A stretch of DNA of 51,802 bases from Propionibacteriaceae bacterium (GCA_031267645.1 JAIRYW010000067.1:1-51802); one strand, 5' to 3'. Positions 1 through 8,850 are shown, counted from the first letter of the stretch. Notes: a model not told the origin generated them from the sequence alone. A program made the numbers and translations.

Positions 1-32
1 GCGTTCCGAGTTGCAGGAAGGAAGGTGGACCG

Positions 33-410
33 ATGGCATGCTTCCTGGTCCCCGCCGGCGAGGCGATCGTCGCGACTATCATCGAGCATCGCTTGGGCAA
101 AGATCAGCCGACCGCCCCCAGATCTGAAGATAAATTGTCTTGGCGGACTAAGCTGTCCTGGCTGACCGGCCTGCTCTGGGGCGGCGCCATCCTGCTGGCT
201 TTGGAACACCTCTGGCACGGCGAGGTCTCCTTCCGACCTCCCTTCCTGACCGCCCTGGGCAGTGCTCAAGACACCGCCGTCATGTTACGAGAGATGGGCA
301 CCGTCGGCGTCGGCATGGCCGTGTTGGTGACGTCGGTCTGGCTGATCATGGTGCTGGTGGCCGACCGGGTGCCAGCGCTGCGTCGGGTCCTGGTGCGGTC
401 GAAGGACTGA
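33..410 (+). CDS. Small membrane protein, unknown function
   Basis: 125-residue protein that I do not recognise. A hydrophobic N-terminal stretch (about residues 1-17) is followed by a charged loop. Two clear membrane segments come next, at about 42-60 (LTGLLWGGAILLALEHL) and 91-112 (VGVGMAVLVTSVWLIMVLVA), then a basic C-terminal tail, so the protein is predicted to sit in the cytoplasmic membrane. A purine-rich AAGGAAGGTGG lies just upstream of the ATG. The next gene starts 3 nt after the stop codon, so the two are almost certainly co-transcribed and may form one complex. They converge on the lar operon, so a link to nickel or lactate racemase cofactor physiology is possible but only inferred from position. 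Confidence 0.6.
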   Translation: MACFLVPAGEAIVATIIEHRLGKDQPTAPRSEDKLSWRTKLSWLTGLLWGGAILLALEHLWHGEVSFRPPFLTALGSAQDTAVMLREMGTVGVGMAVLVTSVWLIMVLVADRVPALRRVLVRSKD

Positions 411-413
411 GCC

Positions 414-716
414 ATGACCTTGGTCATCACCGGCTTGGCCGCCGTGATCATGATCGCTTGGCGTTTCGCCCGTCCCGTCTCAGCTCGACGCCTCCACCTC
501 GGCGCCCTGGCTTTGATCTACAGCGGCGCCGCCTTGATGTGGTGCGTCGACGGGGTGGCCGCCCTGGCCGCGGGGGAGAGCTTCATCGAGCTGTCCGATC
601 AAGCCGTCATGGCCGACGACGCTCTGCTCGGGCTGGGCGTGGTCGGGCTCGGGTTGGTCATCTGGGCCGTCATCTTGGTCCGGGGCCGCCGCCGCCCGGC
701 CTCGCTGCCGGCCTGA
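414..716 (+). CDS. Small membrane protein, unknown function (partner of upstream gene)
   Basis: 100-residue protein with three predicted membrane segments: about residues 2-17, 28-50 (LGALALIYSGAALMWCVDGVAAL) and 70-90 (LLGLGVVGLGLVIWAVILV). It ends in a short basic tail, RGRRRPASLPA. It starts 3 nt after the stop of the preceding small membrane gene and is read in the same operon. No enzymatic motif is visible. The third segment and the basic tail suggest the C-terminus is cytoplasmic. It might be a transporter subunit or accessory, but nothing in the sequence proves this. Confidence 0.55.
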   Translation: MTLVITGLAAVIMIAWRFARPVSARRLHLGALALIYSGAALMWCVDGVAALAAGESFIELSDQAVMADDALLGLGVVGLGLVIWAVILVRGRRRPASLPA

Positions 717-789
717 GTCAGCGGTCGGTCTTAGACCGGCTCGGCTGGACCGAGTCCAGAACCGGCTCAAGGCGGAGACCGTTCCCGCT

Positions 790-1632
790 CTAGCTGACGG
801 GTTCGAGCTCCAAGGTCTCGTTCAGGCTGCCCGTGCGATAACCCAACAAGTCGCAGGTGACGTAGGTGAAGCCGAGCCGACGCAGGGCCCGATGGACCCG
901 TTGGCGGACTGACTGGTCGCTCAAGCGCTGGAAGCCGTCCTCGTCGGTCTCGATCCGAGCCAGACGGCCGTGCGAACGGACCCTGACCTGTTTGAGGCCG
1001 AGGTCCAATAGAACTTGCTCGGCCCGGTCGATCATGTCCAGGCGTTGGGCTGTGATGGTCTCGCCGTAGGGGATGCGTGAAGCCAAACAGGCGAAGGACG
1101 GCTTGTCCCAGGTGGACAGGCCCAGCCGACGGGACAGCTGCCTGATGTCAGCCTTGCTCAAACCGACTTCACGCAACGGGCTACGCACCCCCTGCTCGGC
1201 CAAGGCGATCAGACCGGGCCGATAGTCGCCGTCGTCGTCTCGATTGGAGCCATCCACCACCTGGGCCAGGCCCTGGCTCTGGGCGACCTGGCGGACATGT
1301 CCCATCAGGCCGGTCTTGCAGAGGTAACAACGGTTGGTCGGATTGTCGGCGAAGCCGGCGATGGAGAGTTCCTCGAAGTCGCAGACGATGTGGCGGATGC
1401 CAGCCTGACGGCAGTAGTCGGCCGCGGCCCGCAACTCGCGCGCCGGAAAGGAGTGAGAGCGGGTGGTGACGGCCACCGCCCGATCGCCCAACAGGTCATG
1501 GCAGACCCGGAGCAAGAAGGTCGAGTCGACGCCGCCGGAGAAGGCCACCGCCACCGACTCCAGACCGCCCACCAGCTCGCGCAAGCGCTCGTAACGGGTC
1601 TCCAGGTCCACGCTCAGGTCGGTCGCAGTCAC
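790..1632 (-). CDS. larE: LarE, ATP-dependent sacrificial sulfur transferase
   Basis: LarE activates the pyridinium biscarboxylate mononucleotide made by LarB with ATP and inserts sulfur to build the nickel-pincer nucleotide (NPN) of lactate racemase-type enzymes. The 280-residue protein has the PP-loop SGGVDS at about residues 32-37. Conserved cysteines are Cys102 and Cys105 (NRCYLC) and Cys182 (PSFACLASR). Lactobacillus LarE sacrifices its single cysteine, at the position of Cys182 here. LarE proteins with a CxxC plus a third Cys are known to carry a [4Fe-4S] cluster, so this copy may be catalytic rather than sacrificial; that is inference. I chose the GTG start because it overlaps the larC stop as GTGA; the frame stays open further upstream but then encodes Pro/Arg-rich sequence unlike the family. 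Confidence 0.9.
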   Translation of the reverse strand: MTATDLSVDLETRYERLRELVGGLESVAVAFSGGVDSTFLLRVCHDLLGDRAVAVTTRSHSFPARELRAAADYCRQAGIRHIVCDFEELSIAGFADNPTNRCYLCKTGLMGHVRQVAQSQGLAQVVDGSNRDDDGDYRPGLIALAEQGVRSPLREVGLSKADIRQLSRRLGLSTWDKPSFACLASRIPYGETITAQRLDMIDRAEQVLLDLGLKQVRVRSHGRLARIETDEDGFQRLSDQSVRQRVHRALRRLGFTYVTCDLLGYRTGSLNETLELEPVS

Positions 1633-2936
1633 GCTGAGACCTCCGGGTCCAAGGCCAACCCGGTCACCGCGGCACCGACCTGGGCCAAGGTCAACCCGCT
1701 GCGGTCGGCCGCCTGGGCCAGATCGTCGTGCTCGGCCTTGGCTTTGACCAGGCCCGGCGCGCGGCCGGTCTTGACTCGGATGGGGCCATAGGGGGTGGTC
1801 TGGAGGCTGGTCTGACGTTCCAAGACGGTGCGTTGGCAGTCGTGGCGGCGCACCCCGAAGGTGGTGGTGTGACGCAGCATCAGATCGGTCAAGCGGTCGG
1901 CTTGGTCGAGGTCGCACAAACAGGTCAGAAGATGGCCGGGACGGCCTTTCTTCATCAGCACTGGCGTCAAGAAGACCTCGCGCGCCCCGGCTTGCCGCAG
2001 CTGTTGACAGGCGTAGGCCAAGGCCTCACCGGTCATGTCGTCGAGGTTGCAGCTCAGCTCGGCCACCGTCACTCCGGCTTCGGCTTGGACCTCGCCCCAG
2101 AAGGCGCGCAAGCAGTTGGGGCGGTCGAAGTCCTTGTGGCCCAAGCCGTAGCCGATCCGGCGCACCACCATGGCCGGCGGGGGGCCGAAACGGCTGACGA
2201 AGTGTTTGAGCAGGGCCGCCCCGGTCGGGGTGCACAATTCCCCTTCGACCGGTCCGGCCCAGGTCGGCAGATCACGCAGCAGTTCGGCCGTGGCCGGGGC
2301 GGGCACCGGTAGGACGCCGTGGGCGCAGCGGACGAAACCGTGGCCGACGTGGATGGGGGAGGCCACGATCTGATCCGGGGCCAGCTGCTCCAACAGGAGG
2401 CAGACGCCGACCACGTCGGCCAAGGCGTCGAGGTGGCCGACCTCGTGGAAGTGGACCTGGCCGGGTTCCCGGCCATGCACCTTGGCCTCGGCCTGGGCGA
2501 TCAGCTGATAGACCGCCCGGGCGTCGGCCCGGACCTGCTCCGACAGCGGCAGGGCGTCCAACCGCTCCAACACCTCGGCCAAGCTGGTGTGGTCGTGGTC
2601 GGCCGGATGGGAGTGGGAATGGCCATGGTCGGAAGGAGAGTGGGAGTGGCCATGGTCGGAGTGAGAGTGACCGTGACCATGCTCGGAAGGGGAGTGGGAG
2701 TGGGAGTGGGAGTGGTCCAATCCAGCCGACTCCAGACCGCCGTCCACCCAGACGTCGACCAGAGTGCCGGCGATGGCTCCCCGCCGGTCCGGCCGGGCCT
2801 GGATCTGGACCCGCTCCAAACCCAGCCGGTTGAGCTGGTCCAACCGGTCCCTCGGATCGTCCGCCAAATCCAACAGAGCAGCCATCAACATGTCGCCGGC
2901 CGCCCCCATGGCGCATTCCAGATACAACACGGTCAC
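1629..2936 (-). CDS. larC: LarC, nickel insertion protein for NPN cofactor
   Basis: LarC inserts nickel into the pincer nucleotide (a CTP-dependent cyclometallase). The 435-residue product carries both halves, LarC1 and LarC2, in one frame. In Lactobacillus plantarum these are joined by programmed frameshifting, and no shift is needed here. Family signatures are ECAMGAAGDM at the N-terminus, FHEVGHLDALADVVG and SPIHVGHGF in the middle, and NLDDMTGEALAYA and MKKGRPGHLLTCL in the C-terminal half. Residues 75-116 form a low-complexity stretch with 17 histidines (HSHSHSHS, HGHGHSHS and similar), a likely nickel-binding or storage segment. The GTG start overlaps the larB stop as GTGA. The frame is open upstream but that part lacks family similarity. 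Confidence 0.92.
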   Translation of the reverse strand: MTVLYLECAMGAAGDMLMAALLDLADDPRDRLDQLNRLGLERVQIQARPDRRGAIAGTLVDVWVDGGLESAGLDHSHSHSHSPSEHGHGHSHSDHGHSHSPSDHGHSHSHPADHDHTSLAEVLERLDALPLSEQVRADARAVYQLIAQAEAKVHGREPGQVHFHEVGHLDALADVVGVCLLLEQLAPDQIVASPIHVGHGFVRCAHGVLPVPAPATAELLRDLPTWAGPVEGELCTPTGAALLKHFVSRFGPPPAMVVRRIGYGLGHKDFDRPNCLRAFWGEVQAEAGVTVAELSCNLDDMTGEALAYACQQLRQAGAREVFLTPVLMKKGRPGHLLTCLCDLDQADRLTDLMLRHTTTFGVRRHDCQRTVLERQTSLQTTPYGPIRVKTGRAPGLVKAKAEHDDLAQAADRSGLTLAQVGAAVTGLALDPEVSA

Positions 2937-3691
2937 GTCGGACTCTCCGTTCGATTGACGCTGTGGGCGATCCAGCCGGCCCCGAAGCCGTTGTCGATGT
3001 TGACCACCGAGACGCCGTTGGCGCAGGAGTTCAGCATGGCCAAGAGAGCGGCCAGCCCACCCCAGTTGGCTCCATAACCGACTGAGGTCGGCACGGCCAC
3101 CACCGGACAACCCACCAACCCGGCCACGACCGAGGGCAGGGCCCCCTCCATGCCAGCCACGGCCACGATGGCGCGGGCCGCGATCAGGCTGTCCTGTTGG
3201 GCCAGCAGGCGGTGCAGCCCGGCCACCCCGACGTCGTACAACCGGGTCACCTGCGAGCCCAAGGTCTCGGCCGTCAGAGCGGCCTCCTCGGCCACGGGCA
3301 GATCGGAGGTGCCGGCGCTGGCCACCACCACGGCGCCGGTCAAGGGCACAGGGTCGGGCCAGGCCACCGCCAAGCGGGGAGTCGGATGGTAGACCAGCGG
3401 GGTCCCAGCCGCCACCAGGTCGTCGGCCCGCTCGGCCGGCAGACGGGTGATCAGGATGTTACGACTACCGGCTTGAGCCATGCGATCGACCAATTCGATC
3501 AATTGCGGACTGGTCTTGCCGGACCCGAAAATAGCCTCGCCGCTGCCCTGACGGAGCCAGCGGTGGTGGTCGATCTTGGCGTAACCCAAGTCTTCGAACG
3601 GTTCTCGACGCAGCCTGGCCGCCCCCTCCTCCGGGGTCAGACGGCCCGACTTGATCTGACGCAGCAGTTCGAGCAGGTTGGCGGTCTCCAT
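2933..3691 (-). CDS. larB: LarB, pyridinium-3,5-biscarboxylic acid mononucleotide synthase
   Basis: LarB carboxylates and hydrolyses nicotinic acid adenine dinucleotide, the first step of nickel-pincer cofactor synthesis. The 252-residue protein starts with a short helical segment, ETANLLELLRQIKSGRLTPEEG. Its C-terminal PurE-like domain is marked by YDVGVAGLHRLL, VAGMEGALPSVVAGLVGCPVV, PTSVGYGANWGGLAALL and NSCANGVSVVNIDNGFGAG. I chose the ATG at 3691, 11 codons inside the longest frame, because AAGGAGA lies directly upstream and the N-terminus then matches the family length. It is the first gene of larBCE, with GTGA overlaps at both junctions. No larA (racemase) or nickel permease gene is present in the window. 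Confidence 0.92.
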   Translation of the reverse strand: METANLLELLRQIKSGRLTPEEGAARLRREPFEDLGYAKIDHHRWLRQGSGEAIFGSGKTSPQLIELVDRMAQAGSRNILITRLPAERADDLVAAGTPLVYHPTPRLAVAWPDPVPLTGAVVVASAGTSDLPVAEEAALTAETLGSQVTRLYDVGVAGLHRLLAQQDSLIAARAIVAVAGMEGALPSVVAGLVGCPVVAVPTSVGYGANWGGLAALLAMLNSCANGVSVVNIDNGFGAGWIAHSVNRTESPT

Positions 3692-3877
3692 GGTCTCCTT
3701 CGCACCGGTCACAATACGCCTCATGAGAGGGCGTCTCAGCTTCAGACCAGGCCCGGCCGGTCAAGCGCTACCCTGGATGGAAATGATGAAGCTCCTCTGT
3801 CGCTCCGTTCACCTTCTCCGGACCAGACCGGTCCGAGGCAGCCGGCCGACCGAGCTGATCGGCCCTCCCGGAGAACC

Positions 3878-6800
3878 ATGCTGCAACTGATCAACGCTCG
3901 CAAGACCTACCACACGGCCGGCTTGGAACAAGTCGCCCTGGACGATGTCTCGATCACCTTCCGGGACAACGAGTTCGTGGCCATCCTGGGGCCCTCCGGC
4001 TCCGGCAAGACCACCCTGCTCAACTTGGTCGGCGGCTTGGACCAGTACGACTCCGGCGACCTGGTGATCGACCACGTCTCGACCCGCCGCTACAAGGACC
4101 GCGACTGGGACGCCTACCGCAACAATCGCATCGGCTTCGTCTTCCAGAGTTACAACCTGATCCCGCACCAGAGCGTCCTGGTCAACGTCGAACTGGCCTT
4201 GACCCTGGCCGGCGTGGGGCGGGCCGAACGGCGCCGTCGGGCCGTCCAGGCTCTGACCGAGGTCGGTCTGGCCGACCACATGTTGAAGAAGCCGACCCAG
4301 CTGTCGGGCGGACAGATGCAGCGGGTGGCGATCGCCCGAGCTTTGATCAACGACCCGGAGATCCTGCTGGCGGACGAACCGACCGGGGCGCTCGACTCCA
4401 AGACCGGCCAGCAGGTGATGGGGCTGCTGAGCCAGATCGCGCGCGACCGGCTGGTCATCATGGTGACCCACAATCCGGACTTGGCCCGGGCCTACGCCAC
4501 CCGTATCGTCAACCTGCACGACGGACGAGTCCAGGCCGACTCCGATCCGTACCTGGCCACCCCGCCGGCGCCGGACCAGTCGGCTAAGGCCATCCGCAAG
4601 ACCAGCATGTCCTTCCTCACCGCCATCGCCCTGTCGCTGAACAATCTGCTGACCAAGAAGGGCCGGACTTTGATGACGGCCTTCGCCGGCTCCATCGGCA
4701 TCGTCGGCATCGCCGCCATCTTGGCCTTGGCCAACGGCGTCAACACCTACATCCGCCAGATCGAAGAGGACACTCTGACCATCTACCCTCTGTCGATCCA
4801 ATCGACCGGGATCGACATCACCTCCTTGATGATGGCCAACCAGACCGATCAGCCCGGCGAATCGGAGTATCCCCCGCCGGACGACCAAGTGCGGGAGTCG
4901 CGCCTCATCACACGCATGTTCTCGCGCATCGGATCGAACGACCTGGCTTCTCTCAAGGCCTACCTGGATCAGCCCGACTCCGGCCTGGCCGAGTTGGTCA
5001 ACGCCATCCAATACTCGTATCCGGTCAGTCCCCAGATCTACGCTTCCGACACCAGCCAGCAGATCCGCCAGATCAACCCCAACAACAGCTTCCGAGCCCT
5101 CGGGCTGGGGTCCGACTCGTCGGCCAACTCGCTGATGTCGATGGGCTTCAGCACCGACGTCTTCAGTCAACTGATGGATGACACCGATATCTTGGCCGAC
5201 CAGTACGACGTGGTGGCGGGTCAGTGGCCGACTCAAGCCGACGAATGCCTGCTGGTGTTGGGCGCCGGCGGTCGGGTGTCCGATCTGCTGTCGTACGCCA
5301 TGGGCCTGCGCGATCCGGCCGAATTGGACCGCATGGTGGCCCAGATGGCCAGCAACGAGACCGTCGTGGTACCGGAGGACCGCCGCAGCTTCAGCTTCGA
5401 ACAGTTGATGTCCGTCACCTTCAAACTGGTGCGGCCCTGGGACTACTACGTCTGGGACCAGACCTATCAGATCTGGACCGACCTGAGCCAAGACCAAGCC
5501 CACCTCAAACCGCTGGTGGAGTCGGGGCTGACCTTGCGCGTGTCCGGCCTGGCCTGGCCCAAGTCAGACGCCCAAGCCACCTCATTGGCACCCGGTTTGT
5601 ACTACACCTCCGACTTGGTGCGCCAGCTGATGTCGGAGGCGGCCCAGACCGAGATCGTACGCCAGCAGATGGCCGACCCCAGTCTGAACATCTTCTCCGG
5701 CCAGCGCTTCGCCGACGAGGCGGCCCAATCCGCTCCCGCCACCTTGGATCTGGCCGGCTTGATCAAGGTGGACGAGGCGGCCCTGGCCCAGGTCTTCCAA
5801 TTCGATCCCTCCGCCGTCACGGCCGGCCTGGATTTCTCCCGGGCCATCGACCCGGACGCCATCATGTCCCAGCTGCCGAATGTGCCGGCCCCCGACTTGG
5901 CGGGGATGGCCGCCAGCCTCGACCTCGAGCTGTCCCAGCCGGAGGTCGACCAGCTCAACGCTTTGGTGTCCCAGGTCATGAGCGACTATGTCGCCTACAG
6001 TCTGCTGAACGGTGTGACCGACCCCCAGGCCATGATCGACGGCTTCCCCGCCTGGTTGGCGCTGCCCGAAGTCAGCGCCCCTCTGCTGGAGGGGTTGGAC
6101 CAGTTGACCGCCGCCCAGACCATCGAGCGTCAAGTCAGCCTGGCCCTGCAGGGCTATGTCGAAGCGGTCATGCGCTCCTATATGGAAGCCGTTCTGAACT
6201 CGGTCCAGGGCCAGGTCGCCAGCTCCATGAACCGGGCCATGGCCCAGCTGCAATCCAGTATGAGCCAGGCCATGCGGATCGATCCCAGCCAGTTCGCCGG
6301 CGCCTTCAGCCTCGACATGAGCCCGGAGGAGCTGTCCGGCTTGATGATGTCGCTGCTGCGCAACGAGGACAACTCGTATGACAATAACCTGCGTCAGCTG
6401 GGGTACGCCGACCCGGCCAAACCGTCGTCCATCGACATCTATCCCAAGGACTTCGAGGCCAAACAGGCCGTGATCGACCTGCTGGACGCCTACAACGAGC
6501 GCATGAACGCGACCGGGCAGGCCGACCGAGCCATCACCTACACCGACATCGTGGGGGCTTTGATGTCCTCGGTCACCGACATCGTCAACATGATCAGTTA
6601 CGTCCTGGTGGCCTTCGTCTCGATCTCCCTGGTGGTCTCCTCCATCATGATCGGAGTCATCACCTACATCTCGGTGCTGGAGCGCAAGAAAGAGATCGGC
6701 ATCCTGCGCGCCCTGGGAGCGCGCAAGCGCGACATCGGCCGCGTCTTCAACGCCGAAACACTGATCGTCGGATTCGTGGCCGGCGCCATGGGCATCGCCT

Positions 6801-6994
6801 TCACCATGCTCCTGACCGTGCCGGCCAACATCATCGTGCGCGACCGCTTCGACGTCGACCGCATCGCCATCCTGCCGGCCGGGCCGGCCGTCGCCTTGGT
6901 GGCGGTGTCGATGGGGTTGACCTTCCTGGCCGGGCTGATCCCGTCCTCGGCCGCCTCCCGGCGCGACCCGGTCGAAGCCCTGCGCAGCGAGTGA
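3878..6994 (+). CDS. Fused ABC transporter ATPase/permease (MacB type, large extracytoplasmic domain)
   Basis: 1038-residue protein. Residues 1-225 are a LolD/MacB-type ATPase with Walker A GPSGSGKT (38-45), Q-loop [10 protein letters not shown], signature LSGGQ (142-146), Walker [13 protein letters not shown] and the switch histidine in VTHNPDL. A first membrane segment lies at about 263-290. About 600 residues of mostly soluble, predicted extracytoplasmic sequence follow, then three C-terminal membrane segments with the FtsX-family motif [19 protein letters not shown]. MacB-type proteins do not move substrate through a pore but couple ATP hydrolysis to motion outside the membrane, for export of peptides or for envelope functions. 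The ATG is preceded by GGAG and follows a non-homologous in-frame stretch. The gene is divergent from larB. The substrate is unknown. Confidence 0.85.
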   Translation: MLQLINARKTYHTAGLEQVALDDVSITFRDNEFVAILGPSGSGKTTLLNLVGGLDQYDSGDLVIDHVSTRRYKDRDWDAYRNNRIGFVFQSYNLIPHQSVLVNVELALTLAGVGRAERRRRAVQALTEVGLADHMLKKPTQLSGGQMQRVAIARALINDPEILLADEPTGALDSKTGQQVMGLLSQIARDRLVIMVTHNPDLARAYATRIVNLHDGRVQADSDPYLATPPAPDQSAKAIRKTSMSFLTAIALSLNNLLTKKGRTLMTAFAGSIGIVGIAAILALANGVNTYIRQIEEDTLTIYPLSIQSTGIDITSLMMANQTDQPGESEYPPPDDQVRESRLITRMFSRIGSNDLASLKAYLDQPDSGLAELVNAIQYSYPVSPQIYASDTSQQIRQINPNNSFRALGLGSDSSANSLMSMGFSTDVFSQLMDDTDILADQYDVVAGQWPTQADECLLVLGAGGRVSDLLSYAMGLRDPAELDRMVAQMASNETVVVPEDRRSFSFEQLMSVTFKLVRPWDYYVWDQTYQIWTDLSQDQAHLKPLVESGLTLRVSGLAWPKSDAQATSLAPGLYYTSDLVRQLMSEAAQTEIVRQQMADPSLNIFSGQRFADEAAQSAPATLDLAGLIKVDEAALAQVFQFDPSAVTAGLDFSRAIDPDAIMSQLPNVPAPDLAGMAASLDLELSQPEVDQLNALVSQVMSDYVAYSLLNGVTDPQAMIDGFPAWLALPEVSAPLLEGLDQLTAAQTIERQVSLALQGYVEAVMRSYMEAVLNSVQGQVASSMNRAMAQLQSSMSQAMRIDPSQFAGAFSLDMSPEELSGLMMSLLRNEDNSYDNNLRQLGYADPAKPSSIDIYPKDFEAKQAVIDLLDAYNERMNATGQADRAITYTDIVGALMSSVTDIVNMISYVLVAFVSISLVVSSIMIGVITYISVLERKKEIGILRALGARKRDIGRVFNAETLIVGFVAGAMGIAFTMLLTVPANIIVRDRFDVDRIAILPAGPAVALVAVSMGLTFLAGLIPSSAASRRDPVEALRSE

Positions 6995-7007
6995 TCAAGC
7001 CCCGAGG

Positions 7008-7024
7008 GCCGGGCGGGGCCCGGC
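7008..7024. terminator. Hairpin after the ABC gene (convergent region)
   Basis: Perfect 7-bp stem GCCGGGC / GCCCGGC with a GGG loop, 14 nt after the stop of the ABC gene. No T-run follows, as is usual for high-GC actinobacterial terminators. It probably ends the ABC transcript, but GC-rich sequence forms such stems easily. Confidence 0.45.
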
Positions 7025-7072
7025 TCGAGCGCGACCGAGCCTTCGTCCGACCGACTCGGCGGCCGGACCGGT

Positions 7073-7090
7073 GGCGGGCCCGGGCCCGCC
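7073..7090. terminator. GC palindrome downstream of the SDR gene
   Basis: The 18-nt self-complementary GGCGGGCCCGGGCCCGCC lies 14 nt past the stop of the SDR gene, which is read leftwards. Together with the stem at 7008-7024 it separates two convergent genes. It is a likely terminator element without a U-tract. Confidence 0.4.
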
Positions 7091-7103
7091 CGACCGGCTC
7101 GAC

Positions 7104-7877
7104 TCAGCTGCTCATCCGGCCGCCGGTCACCCCGACGGTCTCGCCGGTGACGTAGCTGGCGGCGTCCGAGGCCAGGAAGGCGACCAAGCGGCCGACTTCG
7201 CTGGGCTCGCCCATCCGGCCCATCGGGATGGCGGCCAGTCGCTTGGCCTTCTCCTCCGGGGGCAGGGTGGCGTAGTTACGGGCGATCATCTCGGTGTTGA
7301 TGGTGGCCGGAGCGACGGCGTTGACCCGGATGCCGAACTCCGCCAGCCGGCGGGCCCCGAACTTGGTCAAGGCGATGACGCCGGCCTTGGAGGCGCCGTA
7401 GTCCGGGCCGGTCGACCCACCAGTGATGCCGGAGATGGAACTCATGTTGACGATGGCGCCGCCGCCCTGCTCACGCATGGCCAGGCCGCCGTACTTCATG
7501 AAGAGGAAGACCGAGCGCAGGTTGGTGCGCAGGACCTGGTCCCACTGCTCGTCCGAGGTCTCGAAGAAGGTGGTCGGCCGGGCGATGCCGGCGTTGTTGA
7601 CCACGATGTCGAGCCGACCCCAGCGTTGGACCGTCTGGTCGACCGCCTGGGTGGCGGTGGCGGTCTCGGAGACGTCGCCTTGGACGAACAGGACCTCGAC
7701 CCCGCCGGTTTCCAGGTCGGCGACCGTCTGGCGCAGCTCGGGGCCGCCCACCAAGTCGACGATGGTGAGCTGACGGCAGCCGGCGGCGGCCAGCTCCAAG
7801 GCGATGCCGCGGCCGATGCCCTGGGCCGCTCCGGTCACCAGGGCGGTCTTCCCGGCCAGACTGGTTTGAGCGATCAT
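7104..7877 (-). CDS. SDR family oxidoreductase (FabG-like)
   Basis: 257-residue classical short-chain dehydrogenase. The cofactor motif TGAAQGIGRG is at about residues 16-25. NNAG is in VVNNAGIARP, the active-site Ser in NMSSISGITG, and the Tyr-x3-Lys pair in YGASKAG. A C-terminal SDAASYVTGETVGVTGG is typical of 3-oxoacyl-ACP reductase and sugar/polyol dehydrogenase members. Asp at the end of the second strand (IVDLVGG) suggests NAD(H) preference. It is divergent from the VOC-FGGY kinase pair across a 496-bp region with a palindrome, so a sugar or polyol dehydrogenase in the same pathway is more likely than fatty acid synthesis. The substrate cannot be read from sequence. Confidence 0.8.
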   Translation of the reverse strand: MIAQTSLAGKTALVTGAAQGIGRGIALELAAAGCRQLTIVDLVGGPELRQTVADLETGGVEVLFVQGDVSETATATQAVDQTVQRWGRLDIVVNNAGIARPTTFFETSDEQWDQVLRTNLRSVFLFMKYGGLAMREQGGGAIVNMSSISGITGGSTGPDYGASKAGVIALTKFGARRLAEFGIRVNAVAPATINTEMIARNYATLPPEEKAKRLAAIPMGRMGEPSEVGRLVAFLASDAASYVTGETVGVTGGRMSS

Positions 7878-7970
7878 GATGGTGCCCCATTTCTCATTCG
7901 GCGTTGAATACGGAAGGCTCGGCCTGGCTGTGGTTCAAAGCGGTGGTTCAAACTCGGCCCAGCCTGCACT

Positions 7971-7986
7971 GGCCAACATGTTAGCC
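7971..7986. promoter_or_regulatory. Palindromic candidate operator between SDR and VOC-kinase genes
   Basis: GGCCAACATGTTAGCC is a 16-nt inverted repeat with 7 of 8 pairs matching. Close by, a direct repeat TGGTTCAAA occurs twice (7931-7939 and 7944-7952), 13 nt apart. The palindrome is about 95 nt upstream of the SDR start and 230 nt upstream of the VOC promoter. Such a site would suit a sugar-responsive repressor (LacI or GntR type), but no regulator gene is adjacent. Confidence 0.4.
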
Positions 7987-8213
7987 CAGGCCGGGTCGAA
8001 TAGGCCAGAGCGGGGGAGTCCGAACGATGAATTCAAACGATTTTCGCGGCGGAACTCAGTGGGATTAATAGAGGGCCACTTCGGCACGGTATAGGAGTTA
8101 TCGCTATGAGCATCACAAAGTTCAAGTGTGGCCTGCCCACACTACATACTTTGACCGTTCTGAGAGCCGATTATCGCCCAGTTCGAGGGGGTCGGGCGGG
8201 GGTCGGGAGACCG

Positions 8214-8243
8214 TTGACAGCCCGAAGTGAGCGGGACTACGCT
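8214..8243 (+). promoter_or_regulatory. Sigma70-type promoter for VOC-FGGY operon
   Basis: A consensus -35 TTGACA (8214-8219) is followed after 18 nt by -10 TACGCT (8238-8243), pointing to the VOC gene. This is the closest match to the consensus promoter that I noticed in the window. Confidence 0.6.
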
Positions 8244-8373
8244 GCCTGACGGGTACAGGCAACGTGGCCGCTGCCAATTCCGCCAATGTCAGTCGTTCAC
8301 GCCTCGACGCCCGCGAGAAAAGTTCTCGAATCGTGATAGCTCTGGCGATGTATGAAGGTTCTTGGTAGGTCCA

Positions 8374-8829
8374 ATGAAGAAGCTATTCACCGGTATGAAT
8401 CATGTCGGACTGACTGTCTCCGACATTGATCGATCCGTCGCGTTCTACACCGAAATCATGGGCATGGAACTCGACAACATTCGCTACAATGTCGATCTTG
8501 AATACATCCGCACGATCACCGGATATCCCGATGGTGTTCTGAATGTCGCTTTCGTCGTCAGTCCCGGTCTCAGACTGGAATTGATCCAATACGTCCAGCC
8601 CAAAGGCGAGCCGCACGACGGCCAGCCCCACAATCCCCGCAGCAGCCACCTCTGCTTCGCCACGTCCGACGCCCTGGCCGGGTACGCCCTCTGCCAGGAG
8701 AAGGACATCCCGGTGGTCAACCAGCCCGTCCTGATCGATTCTGGGCCCAGCACCGGGGCGATCGCCTTCTACCTGTTGGATCCGGACGGCTACAACCTTG
8801 AAATCTATCAACCAGCGGCCCAGAGCTAG
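8374..8829 (+). CDS. VOC (glyoxalase/bleomycin-resistance fold) metalloprotein
   Basis: 151-residue single-domain VOC protein. The four expected metal ligands are all visible: His10 (MNHVGLTV), Glu69 (LRLELIQY), His92 (SSHLCFAT) and Glu143 (YNLEIYQP), as in glyoxalase I, methylmalonyl-CoA epimerase and related lyases. I used the ATG rather than the TTG four codons upstream. The FGGY kinase starts 21 nt after its stop, so the two form an operon. By context it may isomerise, epimerise or cleave a sugar or its phosphate in the same pathway, but this activity is an inference; a lactoylglutathione-lyase-like detoxification role is the alternative. Confidence 0.75.
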   Translation: MKKLFTGMNHVGLTVSDIDRSVAFYTEIMGMELDNIRYNVDLEYIRTITGYPDGVLNVAFVVSPGLRLELIQYVQPKGEPHDGQPHNPRSSHLCFATSDALAGYALCQEKDIPVVNQPVLIDSGPSTGAIAFYLLDPDGYNLEIYQPAAQS

Positions 8830-8850
8830 CGCACCTAAAAGGAGTGGAGA

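Larger units (their letters stand above)
7878..8373. other. 496-bp divergent intergenic region
   Basis: No gene is supported here. Besides the palindrome, the TGGTTCAAA direct repeat and the promoter listed separately, it contains A/T-richer patches around 8030-8160 that differ from the surrounding sequence. The distance between the predicted promoter and the VOC start leaves a leader of roughly 120 nt with no riboswitch that I could recognise. Confidence 0.5.

Noticed and set aside
2589-2714. Minisatellite/CRISPR-like array
   Set aside because: The repeated GGAGTGGGAGTGG pattern is coding sequence for the histidine-rich part of LarC and has no repeat-spacer structure.
3724-3738. TGAGA-N5-TCTCA repeat near larB as the same operator as at 21109
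   Set aside because: Arms are only five bases and spacing differs by one base, so a shared regulator cannot be supported.
3197-3877. Long upstream extension of the ABC transporter frame
   Set aside because: It runs antisense through larB and encodes Gly/Arg/His-rich sequence without homology; the ATP-binding domain begins exactly at ATG 3878 behind GGAG.
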